Shown here one piece after another: positions 23,468 through 30,618 of a stretch of DNA of 33,212 bases. Source of the stretch: UBA2266 sp964406945 (GTDB lineage Bacteria > Planctomycetota > Phycisphaerae > Sedimentisphaerales > Anaerobacaceae); assembly GCA_964406945.1 (NCBI GenBank), contig CAYOTO010000038.1, forward strand, positions 1 through 33,212. Direction: 5' to 3'. The notes under the pieces were generated by a model. It was not told the origin of the DNA. It was given only the letters and a program-made list of their open reading frames with translations, and made no database searches. Each line of letters begins with the position of its first letter. Positions within the stretch are counted from its first letter, which is position 1. The position numbers and the translations under genes were made by a program.

Positions 23468-23473
23468 GGGGGA

Positions 23474-23527
23474 TTAATTGCCCGCCAGTAGGCGAATTGT
23501 GTCCACCAGTGCCTGTGTGCCGTCGGT
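23474..23527 (-). other. Stranded C-terminal codons of the reductase
   Basis: Seventeen sense codons and a TAA lie in frame beyond the TGA at 23528-23530. The encoded helix (DGTQALVDTIRLLAG) fits the C-terminus of hydroxyisobutyrate dehydrogenase-like proteins. A CGA-to-TGA or GGA-to-TGA change, or a sequencing error, would explain it. Confidence 0.65.
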
Positions 23528-24355
23528 TCATCTGTTCCGAGCCTGGAGGGACCGCATGAGCTGATTGGCCAGAGCCACGCCGGGCAGGGGCAGATTGAGC
23601 TGTTCTGCGTATTCGAGGACCAGTCGCAGGTCTTTCTGCTGGAGGTCGACCATGAATGCCGGCTGCAGGTCGCCGGCGGCGATCTTCGGGCCGAGGACTT
23701 TCAGGGAGAAACTGGATGCGGCCCCGGCCGAGGTCACTTTAATGGTCGTGTCCATATCCAGGCCTGCCTTTTCGGCGAACGCCAGTCCTTCTGATATGCT
23801 CATGATGGTGTGAATTACCATGATCTGATTGGCCAGTTTGGTCATCTGACCGAAGCCCAGGGGTCCGCACCGCGTAACGGAATTGCCCATCACGTCCATT
23901 GCAGGCCGGACCTTTTCTATCGCTTCGGCGGGCCCGCCCATCATTATCGACAGCCTGCCTTCTATGGCTCCGACCTCGCCGCCGCTGATAGGCGCATCAA
24001 TCAGGGTGACTGACTTATCGGCCAACACGGCGCCCATCTGTTCAGTGGCGGCAGGCGAAATCGTGCTCATATCCACGCATATAAGTCCGGGTTTCGCCGA
24101 TTCTATTACCCCGGCATCGCCGAGCAGAACTTCGCGGACATCGGGAGTGTCGGTAACGCAGGTAATGACCACATCGCTTGCGGCCGCGGCCTGAGCCGGA
24201 GTGTCGGCCCAATCGGCGCCAGCGCCAATGACTTTTTCGGCTTTGGCTTTTGTTCGGTTATGGACAATGAGCGGGTAACCGGCCTCGATGAGATTCAGAG
24301 CCATCGGAGCGCCCATTATGCCGGTACCCATGAAGCCGATGCGCATTTCGGGCAT
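23528..24355 (-). CDS. 3-hydroxyisobutyrate dehydrogenase-family reductase, apparently cut short by an in-frame TGA
   Basis: 275 residues. An NAD(P) Rossmann fold opens with IGFMGTGIMGAPMALNL (6-22). DAPISGGEVGA (120-130) is the substrate loop, GQMTKLANQ (169-177) carries catalytic Lys173, and VDLQQKDLRL (236-245) is the usual C-domain helix. The family reduces or oxidises beta-hydroxyacids such as tartronate semialdehyde or 3-hydroxyisobutyrate; the substrate is not resolved. The protein ends about 18 residues before the family norm. Reading past the TGA at 23528-23530 gives TDGTQALVDTIRLLAGN and a TAA, which matches the expected last helix. The gene starts 4 bases after the upstream membrane-protein gene, whose end contains its Shine-Dalgarno sequence, so the pair forms an operon. 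Confidence 0.85.
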   Translation of the reverse strand: MPEMRIGFMGTGIMGAPMALNLIEAGYPLIVHNRTKAKAEKVIGAGADWADTPAQAAAASDVVITCVTDTPDVREVLLGDAGVIESAKPGLICVDMSTISPAATEQMGAVLADKSVTLIDAPISGGEVGAIEGRLSIMMGGPAEAIEKVRPAMDVMGNSVTRCGPLGFGQMTKLANQIMVIHTIMSISEGLAFAEKAGLDMDTTIKVTSAGAASSFSLKVLGPKIAAGDLQPAFMVDLQQKDLRLVLEYAEQLNLPLPGVALANQLMRSLQARNR

Positions 24356-24359
24356 ACTT

Positions 24360-25094
24360 TTAGATGACCTCCAGACGTCGGAGGATTGAGTTAGTCCAGC
24401 GGGCGGTCCGTATCTGCGTGGAGATCAGGAGCAGGAATACCAACAGCCAGAAGCCGGGAAATCTCAGAAAGTACATCACCAGATGTCTGACGTTGTCGGT
24501 ATCGACCGGGCCCCATCTGGCCAGCTCTTCGGCGGTAAACATGGCGCCGAGGCCTATCCGCACGAACAGGTGCTGCCATGGGATGAGCAGAATGAGGAAT
24601 ACCAGGGAGAGGAAAAACGCCCGGCAGATATGGTTTATTCCGCCCATTCTACCCATGATTGAAATCTTCAGACTGAACATTATGGACAGGCAGTAAATCG
24701 TGGCCGCGATGATCATGATTCCATCGACGATGCGCAAGGTCATGGCAAGCTGATCGAAGTCGATCGATACGGGCAAAGGACCTCCATCGTCTTCGGCCTG
24801 TTCGGCGGTCGTTTCCTGCGCCGTCGGGGCGGCGTGTGGCGCATTAGGATCGGCCGTGTTTGCGTCCACCACCTGAGGCTGCGTATTGTCGCCGTTGGCG
24901 CCGGCGGCGAGCTGGAGCGGCCTTTCCGGTGTAACCGCGCCGGTGGTGACCATCCAGAAAGCAACCTGGAGTATCAGCAGACCAAGCAAAAGCAACGTGA
25001 AAATCAGGTTCTTCCAGCCGCGAAGAACCGTAATCGCTTCAAGACAATCGGTGGTATCCACGAGGTTGTTTCTGCTCGTGCGAATCTCGTCCAT
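24360..25094 (-). CDS. Four-helix membrane protein of unknown function
   Basis: 244 residues. Transmembrane segments are at about 30-50, 120-142, 157-177 and 205-226. Between the first and second lies a Pro/Ala/Thr/Asp-rich low-complexity loop (about 55-110), likely outside. I do not recognise a family; it has no catalytic motif, and the short C-terminus is basic. It has a strong Shine-Dalgarno sequence (AGGAGACGA) before the ATG at 25094 and is followed 4 bases later by the reductase gene, so they are coexpressed. A small transport or scaffold role is possible but not supported. Confidence 0.8.
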   Translation of the reverse strand: MDEIRTSRNNLVDTTDCLEAITVLRGWKNLIFTLLLLGLLILQVAFWMVTTGAVTPERPLQLAAGANGDNTQPQVVDANTADPNAPHAAPTAQETTAEQAEDDGGPLPVSIDFDQLAMTLRIVDGIMIIAATIYCLSIMFSLKISIMGRMGGINHICRAFFLSLVFLILLIPWQHLFVRIGLGAMFTAEELARWGPVDTDNVRHLVMYFLRFPGFWLLVFLLLISTQIRTARWTNSILRRLEVI

Positions 25095-25357
25095 TATTGT
25101 CGTCTCCTAGTGTGTTTTCGGCATAAAATCTTATCGCCTGCAGTCACAAAACGCCTATTATGGGACAGCGAGGGCGCGGGTGCAAGTAATTTTCTCTTCG
25201 TCAGGCCCAAGGCCGAGAGCGCTTGACGCAGTTGTGGCGTAAAGCCTTATCCGCTGCTCGGTTCCTTCGGCTGCGCGTAAACACGGCAAAAACGGGAAAC
25301 TCCAGCGGGGTTAAAGCCGCGTTGCCGCAATAGTTATCTACATAGTCGATGCCCGGA

Positions 25358-27367
25358 TCAATTTGTTAACGGCCGGGGGCCGATTTTTTCAAAGGGTATC
25401 GGTTTGAAACCCATTTTGATCGCCGGAGAGTCGTTTTTGAGCGAGAAATCGGCGTTTTCGGGGTCTTTCAGCCCCAGATCGTCAGCGACCAGGTTGTTTT
25501 CGAATGTTACCCACTGGCGTTTGACGTTCTGCAGATTGAGCCATTGTCCGCCCGAGCAGAGATTCAGCCGGACTACATTTCCCAGCGGAACGGGGGGATT
25601 TGATTTCAATATCTTTGCCAGTTCGGGATAGCGTTCGCTGTAGGGCGGCTCGTCGTGATTGACGGCGTCGAGCTTTTCGTACATGTGCCAGCCACCGCCC
25701 TTGAGCGCACGGTCTTTTGCCCACCCGAGTGCCCGTGCGTCGATATGGACGGCCGGCTGGCAGTCGATGAAGATATTGTTCTCGACGGTGTTGTCCCGGC
25801 CTCCGCCGATGAAGGCGGCCCGACCGGCTTTTTCGAATATGTTGCCGTAGATGGTGACCCCGCTGGCCGCGTCGTCGAGATAGACGCTCATGGCTCCGTG
25901 AGTGTAGGGGCCGTGAATGTCGTGGAAATAGTTGTGGCGGATGACGGTACCGCGGGTGGTCCAGTCGCGGCCGGTATAGAACGCTCCGACATCGCCCGTC
26001 TCGCGGCAGACATCGTGGATCTCGTTGAATTCCAGCAGGTGTTCATTGCCGCCAAAGAGGATGCCGGTATGCGGTGCATCGTGGATGTGGTTGTGGGCGG
26101 CGCGGTTGCCTACTCCGGAGATGCCGATCGCCGGGCGGTAGGTTCTGCACCATCGGCTGTAATGGTGAAAATGATTGTCGTCCGCATACAGGCCGGCCGG
26201 GGTAAGTGTCTTGCGGTCGCCGCCGCTGAGTCTTGCACCGCCGTCTCCGGTGTTGTAGATATGGGAGTGCTCCAGGCCGTTTTCGACGCCGCCGGCGATT
26301 GACACGGCGATGTTGCCGATGTTGCGGATGGTGCAATCGACTATCCTGTTTTTGGAGCCGCCCCGTATTTTAATTGCATTGCCGCGGGTGCATTCGATGT
26401 TCAGGCCGCGAATAGTGACGTTCTTAGAATCGCTGATTTCGATAATCGGCTCTTCCAGCAGCGAGACTATCGTATCCTGACCCTCGAGCAGGCCCGGAGG
26501 CCAGAAATAGAGTCGGCCCCTCGGGCTCTCGAGATACCATTCGCCCGGAGTGTCGAGTTCGGCGAGGATGTTGAATGCGTAGTAACGCCGGCCTTTGGTA
26601 TATCCGTAGACCCCGTGAGGTTCTTCGGTGCTGATTACGCTGTTTTCGGTGTCGATTGACTTTACCTTCACGTAGGAATCGGCCCAATCCTGGGTCCAGT
26701 AGCCGTGCAGCCAGATGTCTTGAGCCTTGCTCCAACGTTCGGGGCGGTCGCCCTCATAGGCGAATTTTCCGCCTTGTTTGCCCGCGGGAACCGCCGCAAT
26801 GCGCATCCAGCCCTGGTTGGGCCAGCGAGCGAGCTGCATGGGCTTGCCGCCGTGGAAAAGCTCGAGGTGAGCAGGGTATGTCGGCCTGCTGAAGCCGCGA
26901 GGCCGGATCCGGCCGAAGTCAGTTATATCCAATGCTTTGAGATCCAGCCGAACTACGTTGCTTCGGGCCTCGGGGGCCAGTCGAGCCAGTACCGATCTGT
27001 CGGTGACTTTTTTGAATCCCGAGATCCTCCGGCCTCCGATGATCCTGACCTTCTCGTTCTGATAAGGCCGCAGCGTAAGCGACGGACCGGAGTGCCGCAG
27101 TTGTATCGTCCGGCCTACGGGGTACGTCCCCGCACGCAGATGAACAGTGACGGGGGCCGAAGAATCTGCAAAAGATCCGGCCTTTTGCGAGGCCCGGAAC
27201 AGTGTTTTGTAAGGTCCGTCGGTCTTGTCGGCATTCGGAGCCGGCAGATGTCCCGACCATGAGTCGTTTCCCTGCGGGGAAACATAGATATGTGCGTGAG
27301 GTTTAGCCCAAAGGCCGGCGCAGGCCAAAGCTGTAAAGACTGCGGCCATGATGCAAGATGTGCGCAT
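25358..27367 (-). CDS. Secreted right-handed beta-helix protein, glycoside hydrolase/lyase-like
   Basis: 669 residues. The signal peptide is about 1-21 (ends LWAKPHA). The mature start IYVSPQGNDSWSG and VTVHLRAGTYPVGRTIQL are the usual opening of parallel beta-helix carbohydrate enzymes; LELFHGGKPMQLARWPNQGWM (about 168-188) is the inserted substrate-side loop. Repeated coils follow (NVTIRGLNIECTRGNAIKIRGG, NRIVDCTIRNIGNIAVSI, NRAAHNHIHDAPHTGILFGG, NTVENNIFIDC). This resembles GH141/GH120-type or related uncharacterised families, so cleavage of a plant or algal polysaccharide is likely, but neither family nor catalytic residues can be fixed from sequence alone. AAGGAG precedes the ATG. It follows the AsmA-like gene by 44 bases on the same strand. 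Confidence 0.85.
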   Translation of the reverse strand: MRTSCIMAAVFTALACAGLWAKPHAHIYVSPQGNDSWSGHLPAPNADKTDGPYKTLFRASQKAGSFADSSAPVTVHLRAGTYPVGRTIQLRHSGPSLTLRPYQNEKVRIIGGRRISGFKKVTDRSVLARLAPEARSNVVRLDLKALDITDFGRIRPRGFSRPTYPAHLELFHGGKPMQLARWPNQGWMRIAAVPAGKQGGKFAYEGDRPERWSKAQDIWLHGYWTQDWADSYVKVKSIDTENSVISTEEPHGVYGYTKGRRYYAFNILAELDTPGEWYLESPRGRLYFWPPGLLEGQDTIVSLLEEPIIEISDSKNVTIRGLNIECTRGNAIKIRGGSKNRIVDCTIRNIGNIAVSIAGGVENGLEHSHIYNTGDGGARLSGGDRKTLTPAGLYADDNHFHHYSRWCRTYRPAIGISGVGNRAAHNHIHDAPHTGILFGGNEHLLEFNEIHDVCRETGDVGAFYTGRDWTTRGTVIRHNYFHDIHGPYTHGAMSVYLDDAASGVTIYGNIFEKAGRAAFIGGGRDNTVENNIFIDCQPAVHIDARALGWAKDRALKGGGWHMYEKLDAVNHDEPPYSERYPELAKILKSNPPVPLGNVVRLNLCSGGQWLNLQNVKRQWVTFENNLVADDLGLKDPENADFSLKNDSPAIKMGFKPIPFEKIGPRPLTN

Positions 27368-27411
27368 TTTGAAAGCTCCTTCCGGTGGTATGCTGAAGTC
27401 CGTGTGTTGCG

Positions 27412-28212
27412 TTAATCGTCTTTCGGTTTCAAGATGCCGTCTATGCCTTCTTTGATCTGCTCGCCTGTCTCGGTGGTTCGGTCGAGTATCTCCCTGCCTT
27501 TTTCGGTGATCGTCTCGCGAATGGATTCCAGGTCATCGAGCGACGACTCCACGCCGCCGATCACGTCATCCGGCAGCACACCGGCGCCTTCTTCGGCCAC
27601 GCCTTTTGCAATCGCGATGATTATTTTTGCCGCAAGATCGGCCGTTGTCATCGGCTCTTCGCCGCCCAGGTCCTCCATCCTGATCGGAGGAACCTTAAGC
27701 GGCACCGTATCGCCTCGGCTCGGTATTCCGAGCAGTTTAACCTGGACGTTTATTCCCGTAATATCAAGATTGTCTACGTGCAGTTTTTTGCCCGAAGGTT
27801 TGGCGTCATCTTCTTTTCGAGGCAGATTCTTTAGCACCTCGCGAAGATTGTTGTTGGTAAGGCCCTTCTGTTCGACGACAAGGTTCACGTTGTCCAGGGT
27901 AATCTGTTTTACGTTCACTACATCGCTCAGCAGCGAGCCCATTTCGACCGCTACATCGGTATCGCCGACTTCCAGCAAGTTTGTGCTCTGATAGCCGGGC
28001 GGATTGGCGACTTTGACCGCGACCATTCCGATTTCACCCCCGAACACCGACAGCTCCAGGTCCTCGATGGATACTTTCACTTCCAGCCTTTTCGAAGCGG
28101 CCGACTCGACTCTGCTTTTGATCGCCCCGTCTATCAGGACGTCCGTACCGAGCACCACTACGATTATCAGCAAAACGACCGCAAGCAGCCGTCTTTGCGA
28201 TGCTTTCTTCAT
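27412..28212 (-). CDS. AsmA-like membrane-anchored protein
   Basis: 266 residues. One N-terminal transmembrane segment (about 8-28) is followed by KSRVESAASKRLEVKVSIEDLELSVFGGEIGMVAVKVANPPGY-type sequence (32-74), the start of an AsmA/DUF748-like beta-taco fold with alternating hydrophobic strands (VVNVKQITLDNVNLVVEQKG, LHVDNLDITGINVQVKLLG). The last 60 residues are acidic and helical. The protein would sit in the inner membrane with the strands in the periplasm. AsmA-type proteins take part in lipid traffic and envelope maintenance; this short version lacks the long groove, so its role is uncertain. It lies between murA (89 bases upstream) and the beta-helix gene. Confidence 0.8.
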   Translation of the reverse strand: MKKASQRRLLAVVLLIIVVVLGTDVLIDGAIKSRVESAASKRLEVKVSIEDLELSVFGGEIGMVAVKVANPPGYQSTNLLEVGDTDVAVEMGSLLSDVVNVKQITLDNVNLVVEQKGLTNNNLREVLKNLPRKEDDAKPSGKKLHVDNLDITGINVQVKLLGIPSRGDTVPLKVPPIRMEDLGGEEPMTTADLAAKIIIAIAKGVAEEGAGVLPDDVIGGVESSLDDLESIRETITEKGREILDRTTETGEQIKEGIDGILKPKDD

Positions 28213-28301
28213 AATCGACGCCTTCCGTTTATTCTCATTTTCCAGCTATTTTATCGACATAGCCGCGCACTGTAATAGTAAAAATGCGATTTAACCCCAA
28301 A

Positions 28302-29570
28302 TCATCCCTGATCACGAGTAATTTTAGCCCCCAGGGGGTTCAGTTTCTCTTCGATTTTTTCGTATCCGCGGTCTATGTGGTATACGCGGTTTATGGTTGT
28401 CGTACCTTCGGCGGCCAGGCCTGCCAGAACCAGCGCGGCTGATGCACGCAAATCCGAGGCCATAACCGGGGCCGCTTTGAGCCTTTTTACACCTGCTACT
28501 ATGACCGTCGGACCTTCTTTGCGAAGGTTTGCCGCCATCCTGTTCAATTCGGCCACGTGCATGAAACGGTCGGGAAATATCTTTTCGATGATTATGCTGT
28601 TACCCTCGCCGAGAGCCAGCAGGGCCATAAACTGGGCCTGCAGGTCGGTGGGGAATCCGGGATACGGCTGGGTTGTAATTTCGGTCGGCTTGAGCGGGCC
28701 TTTTCGGGCGACTATGCAGCCGCCGTTGTTCGATTCGACCGTTACGCCGATGCTCCTGAATTTATCGACCACCGCCATTAAATCGCGCAGACTGCAGTTC
28801 TGGAGCCGGACCCGGCCTTCGGTTATGGCTGCGGCGGCCATGAAAGTTCCGGCCTCTATACGGTCGGGTATGACTTCGAATTCGACGGGTTTTAGCCGGT
28901 CGACGCCTTTTATTGTAAGCCTGGGCGAGCCTATGCCGCTGATCTTGGCCCCCATTCTGACCAGGCATTGGGCGAGGTTCTCGATCTCCGGCTCACATGC
29001 GGCCGATTCGATTATCGTAACGCCTTTGGCCAGGGTTGCGGCCATCAGGACATTGGCGGTTCCGAGCACGGTCGAGCCGAAGGGACCGCCCAGGAATATT
29101 TCGGCTCCCTTGAGGCCGTTCGGGGCCTGGGCCTTTACGTATCCGCTTTCTAGCGTGAACTCGACGCCGAGCTGTCTGAGGCCGCGGATGTGTATGTCTA
29201 TGGGGCGGTAACCGATAGCACAGCCGCCGGGCATCGAAACTTCCGCTCTGTGGCACCGGGCCAGCAGCGGTCCGAGAATACAGATGCTGGCGCGCATTTT
29301 CCGGACGATCTCGTATTCGCCGACCGGATTGTCTACGGTCGTAGCGTCTACGGTCATTTCACCTGACGGCTCTCTCTTGACTTCGCAGCCGAGAGATTCG
29401 AGCAATTCGGCGCAAACGCGTATGTCGGAGAGGTTGGGAACGTCTTTGAGAGTGGTTTTGCCCGGTGCGAGTATAGCCGCGGCCATGAGGGGCAGCGCAG
29501 CGTTTTTCGATCCGTTTACGCGGATGCTTCCCTCCAGTTTGACCGGTCCTTCGATGCGGAAGATGTCCAT
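28302..29570 (-). CDS. murA: UDP-N-acetylglucosamine 1-carboxyvinyltransferase
   Basis: 422 residues, full length. MurA transfers enolpyruvate from PEP to UDP-GlcNAc, the first committed step of peptidoglycan synthesis, in the cytoplasm. Visible signatures are NGSKNAALPLMAA (19-31) with Lys22, the catalytic loop PGGCAIGYRPIDIHIRGL (114-131) with Cys117 (the fosfomycin target position), and KGVTIIESAACEPEIENLA. The inverted-alpha/beta two-domain fold is complete to the C-terminal GAKITRDQG. Presence of Cys rather than Asp predicts fosfomycin sensitivity at this target. AAGGA precedes the ATG, and a 24-bp dyad lies 20 bases upstream. It heads a same-strand series with the AsmA-like and beta-helix genes. 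Confidence 0.96.
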   Translation of the reverse strand: MDIFRIEGPVKLEGSIRVNGSKNAALPLMAAAILAPGKTTLKDVPNLSDIRVCAELLESLGCEVKREPSGEMTVDATTVDNPVGEYEIVRKMRASICILGPLLARCHRAEVSMPGGCAIGYRPIDIHIRGLRQLGVEFTLESGYVKAQAPNGLKGAEIFLGGPFGSTVLGTANVLMAATLAKGVTIIESAACEPEIENLAQCLVRMGAKISGIGSPRLTIKGVDRLKPVEFEVIPDRIEAGTFMAAAAITEGRVRLQNCSLRDLMAVVDKFRSIGVTVESNNGGCIVARKGPLKPTEITTQPYPGFPTDLQAQFMALLALGEGNSIIIEKIFPDRFMHVAELNRMAANLRKEGPTVIVAGVKRLKAAPVMASDLRASAALVLAGLAAEGTTTINRVYHIDRGYEKIEEKLNPLGAKITRDQG

Positions 29571-29589
29571 ATCCTATTTTCCTTGAAAA

Positions 29590-29613
29590 GCAGTATTCAT
29601 TCTGCAATACTGC
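29590..29613. promoter_or_regulatory. Perfect dyad upstream of murA
   Basis: GCAGTATT (29590-29597) and AATACTGC (29606-29613) are perfect 8-bp inverted repeats around an 8-base spacer, 20 bases before the murA start. It may be an operator or a leader hairpin. No T-run follows on the murA strand. Confidence 0.45.
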
Positions 29614-29720
29614 CCGGATGTTTTTGCCTAAAGAGTTCAGTTTAGTACAAGCTGCGGGTGGTTTCAAGTTTTAGTTGGCTTTCAGAGGCGTCGGAATCGA
29701 GCAATTTGCGGTGAGCGGCA

Positions 29721-30578
29721 ATGAATGTGCCTGAAATACTCGAGTGGGTCAGAGGCAACGTCGACGTTTTCGACGGTATCAACCTTCTCGGGCTGATAAT
29801 ACTGGCGGTCTGGGCCCACAGGACGGGCTGGGGCACGCGTGCACTGAGAAACACCTCGGCCCGGCGCAACATGATGTGGCCATTTACACCTTTTCTGGTG
29901 TTCATGCTGTGGTTCGGCGGTATGGGTCTGGGCCAGTATGCGATTGAGTATTTCCTGGCCGGCCTCACACCCGATCAGGTATCGGTTGCGACCAACATGA
30001 TGTACGTGGTGATGGGCGTTTTCATAACCGCTCTGGTGGTATTCATCGGCCGGGAGCGCTTTGCAAGAAGGCTTAAAGGGTTCGGCCTGCGAGTGAAAAC
30101 GATTCCGAAGGATTTTGTGGTTGCGCTGGTTTGCTACATCGCCATCTGGCCGCTGATTCAGGTGATGATCATCCTGACTCCTTTCATCGGCAGACTTATC
30201 CACGGACCCCAGTTCGAGATGCCCGTCCACGAGCAGCTCGATATGCTCTCGGAGCATCCGACGCTCTGGGTCCAAATATCGGTGGTGATCGTTTCGGTGG
30301 TTGTGGCCCCGATTGTCGAGGAGCTGTTGTTTCGCGGGCTGTTTCAGTCCGTGGTGCGGTCCTTTGTTCTGCGGCCCTGGGTCTCTGTTCTTCTGAGTTC
30401 AGTGCTTTTTGTTTCGATACACGCGGATATCAGTCACTGGCCCGCACTGTTCGTTCTGGCGGTGTGTCTGGGGTACTCGTATGAAAAGAGCGGTTCTCTA
30501 TTTCGTCCTATCTTTATTCATGTTATGTTCAATGCGACAGCGACCCTGACGGTTCTTCTGCTCGGGCCCGAAGTCTGA
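29721..30578 (+). CDS. CPBP-family intramembrane glutamic protease
   Basis: 285 residues with about seven to eight hydrophobic segments. The three CPBP/Abi motifs are intact: EELLFRG (200-206, EExxxR), FVSIHAD (230-236, FxxxH) and HVMFNA (267-272, HxxxN). These residues form the intramembrane active site in the Rce1/CAAX-protease family. Substrates are unknown; bacterial members act in membrane-protein processing or bacteriocin immunity. The N-terminal half (two to three helices) is variable. The ATG at 29721 is preceded by a weak GGTGA. It is divergent from murA and followed 40 bases later by the GH97 gene, probably cotranscribed. Confidence 0.9.
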   Translation: MNVPEILEWVRGNVDVFDGINLLGLIILAVWAHRTGWGTRALRNTSARRNMMWPFTPFLVFMLWFGGMGLGQYAIEYFLAGLTPDQVSVATNMMYVVMGVFITALVVFIGRERFARRLKGFGLRVKTIPKDFVVALVCYIAIWPLIQVMIILTPFIGRLIHGPQFEMPVHEQLDMLSEHPTLWVQISVVIVSVVVAPIVEELLFRGLFQSVVRSFVLRPWVSVLLSSVLFVSIHADISHWPALFVLAVCLGYSYEKSGSLFRPIFIHVMFNATATLTVLLLGPEV

Positions 30579-30618
30579 ATTCGCACTTATGATCGGTTTC
30601 CATTCCGGAGGCGTTACG

